From contig BSYO01000006.1 in the NCBI GenBank assembly GCA_033239525.1, forward strand, positions 1,240,001-1,304,000: a stretch of DNA of 64,000 nucleotides, in the 5' to 3' direction. Below, piece by piece: positions 35,401 to 50,400 of this stretch (position 1 is the stretch's first letter; each line of letters opens with the position of its first letter). This stretch comes from Nepenthes gracilis (taxonomy: Eukaryota > Streptophyta > Magnoliopsida > Caryophyllales > Nepenthaceae). The position numbers were made by a program, and so were the translations under genes. Below the pieces are notes generated by a model, which saw nothing but the letters and a program-made list of their open reading frames with translations, made no database searches and was not told where the DNA came from.

Positions 35401-38400
35401 ACTTTCCTTAAGTATGAATATTCTAATATGCATTTTTTATCTTTTTTTATTTTTATTTTCCTCGCAATCAAAAGATTGAAAAGTATTTTTCTTTAATTTT
35501 CTTTTCAAAATTTCCTAAACCCAAACAATCCATTAAAGTCAAATCAAAACTAATAAGTAGCAGCAAAAGTTAAGCAAAAGAAGTTGCCATATATAACTAG
35601 AACTTTATCATATCTCTCCTCACGTCCATCCGCAAATCAATTTGAAATTCAATAATAAAGCACAATTTACATGAAATAACTCCTGCATTCATACCAGTAT
35701 AAGTAGACGATTGCTACATCTCAAGAATTGTTCAGTTGCCTCTACAAATGGAAGCACAGGTCGTATTTGTTTTATCCTTAACTGAGCTTCAACAACTGTG
35801 TCATTCAGTTCACTGCAGAATGAGACAATTGTTACAAGAAAGTGTTGACCATGGCTAAAAATACATGATAAATTTCAGACTTGAAGGGGAGATTTTCTAC
35901 TGAACAAGCTAATAATACCTTAAAATAAACACAGGAAATAATTATTCAATGAAGACGAAAACATCCATTCAATAATCAGCATCCATCTACACTTAATATG
36001 GGACACCAAGTGTGGACACTTACTGAAATAATTCAATGAAACCATGCCTTATCAATGGTCAGAAAGCAATAAGACAAGATTGAAGATGAAACATCCGTTC
36101 AACAATTAACATCTATCTCCACTTAATATGGGACACTTGGGGCTGACACTTTATGAAATAATTCAACAGAACCAAGCCTTAGCAATAGCATACGATTGAT
36201 GTTTGGCATATCATTAGCATGTCATAACCAATGTGCCGACTAGAAATTCAATACACTCTGTTTACATACAATTTATCAGAAAAAAGATTCTATATTTTAC
36301 GACTGCAGGGACCCACAGCATCAACCAATATATGCAAATACAGAAAACGATGTTTAAATGTAAGGGCTTACTTTTCTTTTGATGGTGGGGTGGGAAAGGT
36401 TAATCTACAATAACAACAATGGATGAGACGGTAAGTACTTCATTTTCCATGTCTCTTAGGTAAAAGAAGAGTTATAGATATGAACAATACAAAGTGCAGA
36501 AGATGGCAAGAAGGATTGTTCCTATTCTTGGTATTTAAGACAGTGACATGGTAAGTATAATTGACCTATAAAAAACCAAACCCTTGTGTAGAAATTGAAG
36601 AATTCCTATTAGAATTCCACTCTTCCCTCTTAAGAGGAGGAAATCCATAATGAACATAATCAGAAATGTGCTGACTCATGATTAAATAGTTGCCAAACTT
36701 AGGCACACTTGAAGTTGCACATTTCCTTAGCAGTCAGAGAAAGTCATCCATTTATTGAAATGAACAAAATGTCAAAAATAGCTTATCCTGAGATGATGAT
36801 CTAAGATAGCTACTGAAAACTACTGCAACCCTTGCTGCATAAAAAAAACTCACAAGCACAATATTTAATGCAAATATAATTAAAACAAGGGACTTCAGCA
36901 ATGATTTCTCTTTCTTATTTTTTTTTCTCACTTCGCTATATGTAGTTCGATTGCCTATAAGCTTGATAACTTAATGAAGCACATACTTTGTGGATTGGTT
37001 TTGATGATGCATTAAAATATCATTTACTAAGGTGGGCATTTGTTAAATTGCACTTTGGAAGGGTTTAATAAATCTCTCTTACATAAGTAGGAGGAAGGCT
37101 ATTGAGGCGTTATATGGAATTGATCTCCGTGAATGGTTGTCCTTATCTTCAAAAAAGAGATCTGGTCAACCTAAAGAAATTCATCACAAGAGAGTTGCCA
37201 GTTTTAGTTGCCCGTTTCATAGCTGATTCAGTTATTTTAATTAAATTCTGGCTAGAACTTTAAACTTTCCATTTTTCCCTTAAAAAGAGGCTTTCCTTGT
37301 TTATTTAGCCATGCATTTGACAAGGAGGGAAACATTTCAGATTTTTATCAATGAAGGGGCAATCGTGTGGTGTCCTAACTTGATATGGATGGGACATTCG
37401 TAGGACACGGTTCAGTAATCATGGAGTTTATTCTCCTTGCGAAATTCTGTCAAGCTGAATTTTGAATCAGTTTCGAACACTATTGTGGGGTTCTTTAAAT
37501 GGTTCTTCCCAGTACAACATTCTGTATTCATTGAAGGAGGGTTCTAGCATTACTACATGGCATGGATAATGGTGGGTTTGCTCTTGGGATATGTGGCATA
37601 AAGGTCCATGCCATGATGGCAGAAGCTCCACAGTTACCTGCTCTTAGAGATGCTTGATGCAGGCTTGGCATTCATGGGTGAAAAAAGGAAAGAGGGCAGG
37701 GTGAAGGATGATGAGTTGGAGGAGGTTGATGAAAATTTCCAACATTTTGTCTCACTTTCCTTTAGTTTTTAATAGTAAAAATGAGTTTTCATAAACACGA
37801 ATTTTTTATTTTCTACTTTTTGCACTTCTTTTTCCTTTCAATTTTCCAATTAAACCAAGAGCGGGAAGCACTTCCCATCAAACTTGTTTCCTTTCCAATA
37901 AAATATCTTTGATCCATACAGAGCATAAATAAACCAAACAAAGGAAAAAAATATATATATTACATAGCTGTGAGGAACTTAAAAAACGAAAAATTAAATT
38001 GAGTTTTGCAATTAAGTGAAAACCTTATCCTCCAGATTATTCAATCTTCTATCCAAGGAACACAACCACAGATCAACATATTGCTATATGTTGATGGCAG
38101 AACAAATATTGCTGATATGGCTAATATGAATCTGACAATTTTTTTTGGCTTTTTGAAAGCCTAATTCCAATGGTTTTAAATGTATTAAAATCTTTTAAAA
38201 ATTCTAAATCTAAATAGATTGTAAATTTTCTTTAAAAAAAAAATGCATCAATCAAAATTTTTGACTACTTTTAATGACCTGGACAATATTGAGATCAATT
38301 TTGATAAAATTAACTAAAACTCTTCAAATATATATATATATGATAAAAAGGGTCAAATTTTAATATATTAATGAGTTTTGATACAGCTAATAAATAAAAG

Positions 38401-41400
38401 ATGTACGTCTACAATCCCTAATACCGATATGTAACGCCAAATAAGGCTGATAGTAAAGTGGATGTAGCTCCATTTTTCAATCCATGCATGCAACAGGATA
38501 ATACCTGACAAAAGTTTCAGCCCACTCCTGAGCAGTATGGGTTGTGACATGTGCAAAGTTAAGCCGATGTCTTTTCTCTCTTTCTTCATCGGACATATTT
38601 AAAGCTTTTCCAATTGAAGCAGCAACCTCTGTGATGTTCCAAGGGTTAACTAGGAGTGCCCCTGCACCTAAAGACTGAGCAGCACCTGCAAACTGTGTAA
38701 CCACCATCAGTAGAAAATCTACCTTATTATTATTATTTTTGGTCTATAGACAAATGAAAACAGATTGGTCATGTATACATACAAGCACAGTTTGAGAATA
38801 ATCCATTAAAGCAGTAGTTTACAACATTCTGTAGCTATAATACATGAAGTGATGCCCCTCCGAACAAGGTAAAAGTAGAAAACAGGATTGTAAGCAAGAA
38901 CTAATGGTTCCAAAAAATGGTATGAAAGAGATCACATATGCAAGCCAAATGCTGGAAGACTCCTGATACAAAATCGTTGGAAAATGACAGGAAGAAATAG
39001 GATAAATTTAGGAAAGATGGAGAAAGGAATAAGAGATAAGAATTGAGATAAAGAGGTGGAACAGAGAATAAAGTCGGAAAATTCAGGAGCAAATAAAAAA
39101 TAAATCAAATCAAGGGAGAAAATTCTCTACATTCTCAACATTTCCATGTTTCTCGATAACCATCAATGCCCCTCTTAACAAGTACGTAACTTTTATAGAC
39201 CACAAAGTACAGTTATTCTAGGTAACAAAATATAATCCAAATGCAATAAGGAAACATATCACCACTTGAACATACTAAAACTCTCCTAGATCATAATTCT
39301 AGACCCACTAAGACAAAAAACTAAAAACTTACAAACATGTGTGTGCGTGTGTAAGAAACTATAACAAATACCAAAAGATTCAAATTTTGAACATCTGTTT
39401 GCATATGTGATCTGCATCAGGATGTGAAAACCAAAAACTAGTGGTAGAACAAAAGAGAAACCACATATATATGTGATGCCAGAGGACCGAAGTCAATATC
39501 AAAGAAATAATCACAACAATGTAGCCAGTATCTGGAACCATATAAGTCAGCTTTATCAAGAATCGGATATTTTAAATATCAACTAATATGTATCGGTCTT
39601 GAGGTATTGAGAAGCCCCAATATGTTATCGTATCAATAACATATTGTAATATATTGTGATATTCTAAATATTAGACGATATGTACTAGCCATTTTTGTTC
39701 ACTTTGTTCTTGGAAGTTTGAATCTACACATTTAAAAAAACATAAATCTTCTAATAAGCCTAAATTCAAATGTTTTATAAACATGTAAATATGTATAGAT
39801 CAAAAACTTTTAAGTACTTTTCAATGACTTAAAAGAATGTTAAGATTAATTCTGATAAAATTAATTAAAACTCTTCAAATAGGAAAATATATGATTAAAT
39901 ATTATCAACTTTAGTATATAACTCCCTTTGATATGGCCATAAGGGGGAAAAAAAGTGTCTACAATGTCTAATACCAATACATATTGTAGATCACATAAAA
40001 ATGTCGAAATTAATATGACTAATACCGATATTTTAATCTATGATGCAATCTTATGTTGTCCAAGGGATATCTTATATTAATTTTCAAATCGACTTGTTTC
40101 AAATCTAAAAATATACCAAATAATTTATTTGCTCTAAGAAGTTAGGAGCTAAGACTAGAAAGACACAACTTTCATTTGGATTGCCCGTGCACATCTTCAT
40201 ATCACAAACAATATGTATGATGTTGGTATGACATTTCCATATAAAACACAAAAAGACAACACAAACTACTCAGAAGTAGAAATGCTTCTAATTGTGACAT
40301 TCAGATCAAGAATTCGTGCTCCCATCATCTAAATAAATAAAAAAGTGATATCTCTTAGTTAAATATATTCTTTCTAAATATTTTTAATCCTAGGGAGCCA
40401 CATAAATGATCGATGACATCTTAGCAAGTCATAGAAAAGGAAATTGACATCACTAGATCCTATTTTCATTAGATATCATTTTACATTCCTCAGCCCTCAC
40501 CTTTGACCAATAAGCAATACCACAAAATTACTAGTAGCAATAAAAGCTAATCCATAGACAAATGTTTAACTAAAAACCATTGAAGCAGGTTTATTTAATT
40601 ACCTCACTAAGAATGAGAACGCCTTTCTTAGCATCTTGGCAAGCCACGAACTCATAGCTAACAAGATTCATCCCATCCCTTAAAGATGTCACAAGTGCTA
40701 CATCTGGATTGAAAAACCAAAAAAAAGAACAATTTGCAGCAAACAACTACAGGGGTTAACAACTAGTAATGGACCTATGTCACAAGGATCTAAGCAAATA
40801 AACAGTGTGTAAATACATTTGGACTAGGCCAGATTACAAGAAAAAAAAACATAATTATAACTGATTCTCATTCATCTTTACAACACGTATGGTTTATCAA
40901 TCTGAACTATTAGCTAAAGAGCAGTGCGTTTTAGAGGAAAAGCAGCAACAAGAGCCAAAACATTATTACTATGTGGATTCACTTATGCTAGTTCAAGGGC
41001 AATATCTAACCAAATTAGGGGGGCTATAATATCTCATTTACTACCTTATTCCAGTTTTTCTAAGTCCATCCATAGCATCCAGGCTTTTACCACTAGCCTT
41101 AAACCAGCAGCTCTTCCTCAATAGGGCACTACTTGGTGGATATTAAAACCAGATTAAATGCCGTTTCCCTTATTCTATAGACTATTTCTAATTTATAAAG
41201 AATGCCTTTGTTGCTTTCCTCCTTTCATTATTAAGTTAAACTTCCACCATAACATTCTCACATCACCAGTGATTGCACTTCTTTTTTTTTTTCATTGCCC
41301 AGTATTTTGAAAAATATAGCTAGTTTTACAACTATGCTACAGAATTTCCCTTGTCAATGGGAATGGATGACTACACAGTATGTAACAAGTAACATCTGAG

Positions 41401-44400
41401 CAATCTGTGTCACCCTCAAAGTAGAGAAAGTAAAAGCTCAAAATTTTTAGATCTTACATGCTAAAATTAAGGGTTAATGTGAAATTCTAAATAATCAAGA
41501 TAATTTATTATCCATTAGGGATGACAGTTTTTAGACAGATGGTACTTTTTAATGTTCAAATGTGGTGCCATAACATCACCACTCACCAAGAGAGTGACTA
41601 GAAGATATAGACCAATCTAATACCACATAAAACAAAATTTGCAAATACTTATAAATAAAATCTTTTTCTTCCTGCATAAAGCACAAAGTGCACCATTGGG
41701 ACATACATAGTACAAGAATACAAAAGAGTTCTCACACTTGACAACTCTCCTTGTTTTTTTTTTTTCCTTTCACAAAACCACCAATTATTTGTATCTCCTT
41801 TCCATTTACTGCATGTTCTCTATTTGCATCATTTGGAATGATTAACAATTCTCCTGACATGCTTGCATTGGTCCTCCCATGTTTTGAAGGAAAAACAGAC
41901 ATTTTAGCCACTACATGTGTTAGGCATATGTCCTCCCATGCTTGGAAATAGGTCTTGTACGGTTAATTAGAAGGAGATGCAACTAATGGGTAGTTTCATG
42001 AAAAGAAAAAACAATAAAAATGATGGTTATGTGACAAACATGAAAAGATGTGAGTTTTTGTAAAAGCACGTAATACAAAAAATATAGGAAAATTGACTAT
42101 CATAAAAATGTGTCAAGAGAATACATGTTGCTATATCTTTTTTAGCAAAAGAAGAAGAAAGAAAGTGTATAATAAAAGAAGACAGACTTCAAGACAAAAA
42201 TTTGCCCCTTCAGTTACTTGTAATTGCCAAAAAGAAGAATGCCGCTAGGTTCCTGATTGTTTTGACAGCAAATAAGAAAGATTCAATTTCTAAAAGATTC
42301 AAAATTATTTCTCCCATGCAATAGACTGACCAATCCCCCCTCCCCCCCAAAAAAAAATTGAAAAGAAATACAGTAGCATGAAGTGTAAGAGTAACACTTT
42401 CAATTATTTTTCTAATTCCATCCTAGAACCAGAACCTCCTAATTCCACTTTCTGGTTGCCATCTGAAAGGGCAAATGAGTCATAATAAGACAAAGAATAT
42501 CAATTATCAAAGAAAAGAGACATAACAACTTTCAAAAAGAGAGAGGAGGAACAGTCTAGCTCTTCTAAACAGAAATCTCATTTACACAAAATTTTCCCAA
42601 GGAATATACATATCATACACATTTGAGATGGAGAATAATTATAATAACACTCAGTGTACATTAAATATTAATTTTCTCATCTTTTTTAGAAGGTGTTCCC
42701 CACATATTCACATTTTTTTGGTTCAATATATTATTAAACAAGCCTCGATAACACCTGTTCTGGCAACATATAACAAAAAAAATATAGTTGACATTAATAG
42801 AAAGAATAAGACATTACTTGTCACAAAAGCGAATCTAGGACAACCCATTTGCACTATCACTAGAGTAACCGGACTACCCATAAACATCAATTATGACATG
42901 GAGATGCTACCTTTAGTATTAGAGTTTTGATGAGAAGATTAAAGAATGATTCCTCTATTTATGCTGATTTGTTAAAATGTGGCTGAACTTGAAACCTTTT
43001 CAAAGATGAATGTGCTTTACTCTACAATGCCAAATGAACTCCAAAATTTTTCCTAAAAGTATGATCTCAATAACTAATATATTATAGTTAGAAACTTTGA
43101 CCTGTTTAAAATTTGCATGCAATTAGTATGGTCTAATATATTGACTTTTTGTTTCCCTTTTCTTTCCTGTTCTCATCGTTTAAGTGGGCATCTAGGATGG
43201 CAATGTATCTGGCTTGGGTTGAAAGAAACAACTTGAGGGAGGACCTGGACACCCCTTTCCTTTTATTGGTTTTGCAGTGACTAATCTTAGCAAACGTTAC
43301 ATTGTGCCAATGAAGATGCACCACATCTGGTAAGCCACTAACCTTATAGAAGGAAAAACCAAAGATAACAGAACCAATGATAGTGAAACAGACTAATACC
43401 AGTAACTGCATATACTGCACATAGAGCATGGAAGTCCAGAGATCGATCCTGAAAACAAAAGAATGAACTTCTTCAGCAAGGTTGTCATGATTCTGTTAGA
43501 AGAAATTTTTAAATAAAAACAATAGTAAACCTTCTCATCCCTTCAAAACCTTTTAATTTTATTTAAGTACTCTATTAAGGATTCTTTTTCTATGTTGTTT
43601 TGTCACTGGAACAACTTCTTCCCTATCACACTTCACAATGAATAAAAATGCAGAATTCACTTATCCCCCCCCAACCACACACACCACAAACACAAAATAT
43701 AAATAAGGTGTTTTAGTGGATGAAATGAGAGCATGAAAATTGAGTTGGCAAAGATAGATTGTAGAGAAGAATGTTACAATGAATTTGACCATTTTGACAG
43801 AAAAGAAGAATGACACTAAATTTATGAATAAAGATTGGTGGTAGAAATAGAAAAAAAGAAAAAAAAAGAAAGGATAAACATCATTGGAAGTATTACCTGC
43901 ATACTTTCAAATTAAAAAAGTGAAGAAAAGATGCAGTTAATATTCTTTGGCACTGTGCATTTTGTAGACCATCGAGATAATATCATTAATGGCACAAATT
44001 TCTGAATTTAAACTCTTAGTTTCATTTTTAGCTTGCAGTTGTTCCTGGATATTCCCTTAGGACTTGACCACTGGCATCTTTAGCCTGGATTCTTCATTCT
44101 GATATGGTATGGGCAGTTCTTCATTTGATGATATACTCCTGGAAAGAGAAAGCTGCACTTTCCCTTTTTCAACACCGTTTCTTATGCAGTGTTAAGGAAT
44201 AGAAATTTGCAGATGCAACCACCCATACTTGGAATTCTGAGACCAGTCAAAGGTGGAGAATATGAACTAATATGACAACATATATGCTTAGAAAATGAAA
44301 TATGTTGTTTTTATCTAGTCCTTAACAAATACATGATGCAATTACTACATAAATGTGTTTAGAAAATGAATGTTTTGGGTCATATAGTTGGTCTAGATAA

Positions 44401-47400
44401 AACAATGTTAGGCAGGCTATATTTGGTTTTTGGGACTACAAATTTCTTATTTAGTAAGCCCCTTATGCTCATGATTCTATAACCAGTACTTGGTTAGAAC
44501 TAGTTCTGCACTCCTTGAAGTTAATCAAAACAATGTTCTTCATCTTACAAGTTGTTCTTTGAGTTGTTACAATTTTGTTTCTACTTTGATTCTGTATCCC
44601 TCCATGAATCATTTGATACCAAAGCCACCTTCATTTTCTTCCATGATGACAAGAAGTAGAGGACATCAAAGCATTCTAATAGGGATGATTTGAGAGATGA
44701 TAGGTATGAAGAAATTCAGGCACCGAAAAGATAAGTTAATCAACTTACATTGCATCCTGATTGAAGAGAAGTTCATAATGATCATCCTTGAACAATGGTA
44801 ATTTTGATGAATCCGAAGATGTGATGCTCCTTGACGTGGCAATGATGGGCAAATTTTCCCTAATTAGGAAATTCAAATAGACTTGACGGAACTATATAGA
44901 CATTTCTAATATGAAGAGTTTTTTGACTGGCTTAGTCGTTCATAAAATTTGTTAATTTACAAGAGATCTAACAAAATCGAGTAGTAGAGTTAGGGGCAAA
45001 AAGGTTAAAAGGCTTTGCTTTGGCTTGGTGGTATCAAGTCAGGACCAACCATTCAGGAAAGCAAAATAGAAAATTAATTCTTGGTATCAAATTAAAACTC
45101 ATCTTAAAGGAAATTTTCTTCCACCATACTTTGCACAAAGCATTTTTCCCAATTCAATTATCTTCATTAAGACAATAAGAGTGTGATTGACTACACTAAA
45201 GAATTCCATACGTTATTAATGAGAAATAATGTTCAAGAAATTTAGGACCGGATTGTAGTAAGATTCATCAGAAGAATCAGACCATTAATTCTAAAGTGGA
45301 AATGCATCGTGTGTGGAAACTAAATGGGGTTTATCAATTAACCTTAAAAGTGGAGTCCAAACTGACATGGCAGTTGATCTAAGAAGTATGTTGGTCTCCT
45401 TAATCTCCACCCTACTTCAGATGATGGCTAGTGTTTTGGGAAGCATACTAGTTTGCATCTTGGAAGTTCTCCAAACAGCACAACCCAACCTGCCCATGGT
45501 AAGCATGTGGTAATCAAAATACTCTCACTCACCAGCCTCCTGCATTCTTCAGATGTGGGCAAGCCTGTCATATTGCCAGTGATTGTCCAAAACATCTTGT
45601 GAATTGGGTTGATGATGAGAAAGGTAAGCAATATACAATTCATTCACTTAAGCACAAACATGACAATGATGGAGAAGTCCATTGAACATGAAAAGGGTGA
45701 ACTTCTCAAAATTCATTGATTGCTTGCCATACAAAAAAATAACTTGATGGAGATTGGCTTTGACAAAGAATTTTCAAGTCCAAATGCATGATTCATAGTA
45801 AGATATGTTCTCTAGTTTTTGCCAATGAAACTTATTCTATTATTGTCTAAAAGTCGATTGAGAGGAGAATGAAACCAAAAGAGGTAAATGAGTGATGATT
45901 CATCATCGCTTGCCATACAAAAGGAATAACTTGATGAAGATTGACTTTGACATAGAGTTTTCAAGTCCAAGTGCATGTCTCGTAGTAAGATATGTTCTTT
46001 GGTTATTGGCAGTGAACGTTGTTATAATATTGTCTAAGGAGAAGGTGAACAAAACTCAATAAAGAGCCTAATCCAAGACCTCATCAAATTTTGTGATTCA
46101 AGAAAGCAGATGAGGTAAAGGTAACTAGACACTGCCTGGTTTCTTTTTTAATGGGTAAAACTGGAAGGATGAAGTTTGGCACAATATTTTCTCATGTATG
46201 CTAGCAATATACTTCAAGGAAGGTCTTGAAAATGTGACAGCTTGCTGTATAATGAGTGTAAAAATATATATATAACTTTAAGATGGGACATTTAGAAATT
46301 ATTCTTCAACCATATAGGAAGGAAAGAGAACCGAAGAGGAGGGTATCAATTTTTCCAGATTGTCACAATATGTTAAGGCAAATGAAGAAAGTGATGTTGC
46401 TTATTTGTTAATGGGAAAGGAAACAGAAGAATCCATAACTGCAACTGACCTGATCAGGTAAAGTCTTTTAGAAGAGCTTAAATATATTTCTCCTGATCCA
46501 TTATCTAGTGGCTTTTCTCTCTTTAGAAACACTCATCACCAATTGACAAGATACATGGTTCTAGCCTCCCAAACAAAGCCATTATCAAATAAGTCCTCAA
46601 AAACTTGAAGAGTTGAAGCAGCAGGTTATAGAATTGTTGACCAACGTATATATTAGGGAAATAACTTGCCCTTGTGCAGTTCCAGCTTTGCTTACTCCAA
46701 AGAAAGATGGGACATGGCTCATGTGTGTTGATAGCTGTGTGACCAATTGAATCACCATCAAATATCGATTTTAGATTCCAATAATTGATGATATGTTTGA
46801 TATGCTTGTTGAAGCTTTGATGAATCAAGTCCTTTGTCCTTTCATTGGCAAGTTTTTCAAGTTTACTTCGATGATATACTTGGATATAGTAAAAACAAAA
46901 GTGAATATCTAATCCATTTAAGAGGTGTACTCACTTTAAAGTTGAAAACTATATGAACCTCAAAAGGTGTTCTTTCATGACAATAGCCTAATTTTCCTAG
47001 AATTTCTTTTAACCTCTACAGGAATAAGAGTTGAGGATGAGAAAATTGAAGCCATTCAAGAGTGGCAATGAAGGCATCACTAAAAAGGTTACAGGAAGTA
47101 AGAACTTTTTATGGCTTGGCTTGATTATTCTCCCACTGATAAGAAATTTCACTACTATTGCAGTTCCAGCCACTGATTGCATAAAGAAGGGACAGTTCCA
47201 ATGGACACTCGAAGCAAGGAAAAGCTTTTAATACCTCAAGGAAAAGTAGTCCAATACACCTTTGTTGGCTAAGCCTAATTTTGAGAAGAATTTTAGAGTT
47301 GATTATTATGCCTCTCATGTGGGAATAGGTGGAGTGCTCCCTCAAGAAGGCCATCCAAATGCATTTTTTAGTGAAAATTTTAATGAAACAAGAAAGACAT

Positions 47401-50400
47401 AAAATTTAATATCTTATTATTCATCTACTTCTCAAAAATAATTATTATTATAATGATGTTATTTACATTCCTAACCTAGAAATCTAGATAGCTAGCTCCT
47501 AGAACTAGTTATCTTCCATCACATCAACTTTTTGTCCACACAAAACAGTGATTGCTGTATGAACCATTATTCAAAGGTTCAGTTCATCATTACACATATC
47601 AAGGTTTAGGGATCAGAAAGCTTCCCACAGGAAGCATAACCTTCCAGCAGACTTACCATGGGACTCAATAAATGGCTATATGCCCGTGAAACTTAAAACC
47701 TTAGCTTCGTTATGTGAGAAACAACCTCCACATAGATGTAAAGCATTTTCAAACAAAAACTTTTGCGTTGGAAAGGCACACCAGGTGATGAATGGGAACA
47801 GCAGTCAAAGATCCAAATTTTCCATTAATGCGTCCAACTATTTCATGAACCTGGCTTGTGAGCTTTTGATCTGCAAGAACATAAAGGAATTATGGTCTAT
47901 CTAGCAAGATGCCCCACACTGATAATGTTGAAAAGATATTTAAACAAAAGCAACAGGGCATATATAAACATGTTGTGCACACATTTGATTTTAAATAAGT
48001 TGCTTTTGTTTTTTGATAGTAAGTGTACATCAAAGCAATATTTTTGATAGGTAAATAAACATCCAAGTCAGAAATCGAGCATTCAGTCTGGACCCGGAGC
48101 CTTCTCATCCCCTTGGTAGAAACTGTAACTAGATGATTTTTTTCTCTTTAATTTTTTTTCTTAAAATTTGAGTAATTGTGAATTTTAAACTTGACAAATT
48201 CTAAAACCCCAAGCAAGTAACCAATTGGATGAGCAACAAGAATTTTAATTCCAGTATAGAACTTCTTGTGCAATTCAAGAAACGGATCCAATTCTAATTG
48301 GAGTTGAAATTGCAATCCAAACATTAAATGATAATTCTTCATGCCAAGTGAGGACAATGTTCAAACTCAATGACATGGAAGACAGCCAAACAAAAGAGAG
48401 GGAGTAAATCTGGATTCTTTCAGGTTTAAAACAATTTATGGCAAAGTACAAAATTCTAATGAAAATTGACAACTGGCACACAACTTCAAAAGAATAGCTA
48501 AGAGAGAAAAGCAAAGACAAATGTATACCATGGATCAAAAGTGGTTTTCTGTGGTTCTCCCACCCAGAGGTACAATCATTACCTGAAGATTCCCTACATG
48601 CATCTAGGATTTTCAACTACTTTACTAACTTTGTGCTTCCTTGGGTTCAAACTATTTTTGGGGGCTCTAAACCAAACCTAGTTTTTTACTTAGCATTAGC
48701 ACCACATTTGTACAATCTGACCCACTTACCAATGACAACCTTATCGAGAGGTTAAAATCTAACTCGCAATCAACCTCCTAAATACAACAATATGTAGCAA
48801 AAACAATAACCTTAGATATAATTGACATTTATTTAGAATGGATTTTTTAGTGAAAGCGCAATCAATGTATGCCAAAGCTATTTCAACAAAGTTTTAATAA
48901 ATGCAACATGATTAAAGGCTTTAGAATTGATCAAACAAATCTTAAGATTTTCAATCGATAGTCAAATATTTTAAAAAGATTTCGAAGATTCCTCAAAAAA
49001 AAAAAAAAAAAAAAACAAGATTTTCAATTCACTTTTAAACAAATAGGTTGCGTGAGTGTTGGGGCTTCAGATCCTGGGGCTCTGCTTAAGCAAACATTGC
49101 TTAGCCATCCATGGTTGGCAATTTTGAAATGTATACTCTTGAGCAGCTTAAATCTCAACAAGAGATGGAATTTAAAGCCCTTGATAGGATACAGCCACTA
49201 GGAAGAAGGCCCCAAATCAAACCTAAAAAGATAACAGTTATTAGCTTTTAAGAAAGTTGTTATGTACATGTTGGAATATCTCAAGTAACAAAATTAGTTG
49301 ACCCATCTCCAAATGGTCCAACTATGGTTTGGTAGAACCATCTCAACATGTTGTTGCAATCTGACATGCTCTCTGTAGATTACCCTTTACATTTCATCAA
49401 CATAAAACTTAGTATCATTTTATTCTATTTTTGAAATTTTAGACTAGATTCAATCAAATTTCAAAATATGTGTGGCTGACCCACAAATATACCTTTAATA
49501 CAAAATTAAACTTTCATATTCACATAGCTATCAAAACCAATGTTACTCGAAATGTGGTGCATCCCATTTTGCGATACAGTTACTAGAGTATGGTTTGCCC
49601 TTTTTGAAAAAAAATAACAAGCTAAATGTGTAGCCCCATGATCAATAATAAATGTTTGCAGTATAGTCACTAAACAAATGCTTGGCCAGTATATTACCTT
49701 TTACATTTTATTAACGTTTAATTTTGTTTTATTTTATTCTATATTTGACATTGTAGACTAAATCAAATCAGATTTCAAATTACATATGGTTGATCCATAA
49801 ATATTCCTTTAATACAAAATTAAACTTTTATATCCACATAGTTCTCAAAAATAATGTTACCGAAAATGTGGTTCATCTCATTTTGCGGAACAGTTACCGA
49901 AGTATGGTTTGCCCTTTATAATAAAAGTAACTAGTTAAAAGTGTAGCCCCATGATCCAAACACAGGGTTTTGATTGGGTAATAAATATCCACAGTTGCTT
50001 TATTTACAATGAACCTAGTAATTTAGCTAAATTAGGAAATTTGCAGGTCAAGCCAAAAATTGCTCATTAGAATAGCTGGGGCATCTCATATAAGTCAAGA
50101 ACATAAATAATTTTATTTCCATGAATAATAAGACGTCTCATCTAGGGTAGAGTAATCTCATGCCATCAAATACTTGAGCCTCGAGACACAACACATGGGC
50201 TTGGAATACTAAACACAAATAGGTCTCCGAGGAGGCATCCAAACTACCTTGGTTTGTCAAAAACTTTGACCAAAAATATGTTCAAGCATAGGTTAGGAAG
50301 CCTCAACTTTTAGGTAGAATGTTTTAAACTAGAGAGAAAATGCACATGACTTTCTCAATCTATAAAGGGACATCTCTATCTCCTTAACTTGTTATGTCTC

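Noticed and set aside
35271..35471. Hydrophobic open frame on the - strand in TPS1 intron 10/11 neighbourhood, membrane-like
   Set aside because: It is a translation of a poly-purine/poly-pyrimidine run (AAAAAGAAAA-type). Such runs give Phe/Leu/Ile-rich frames by chance.
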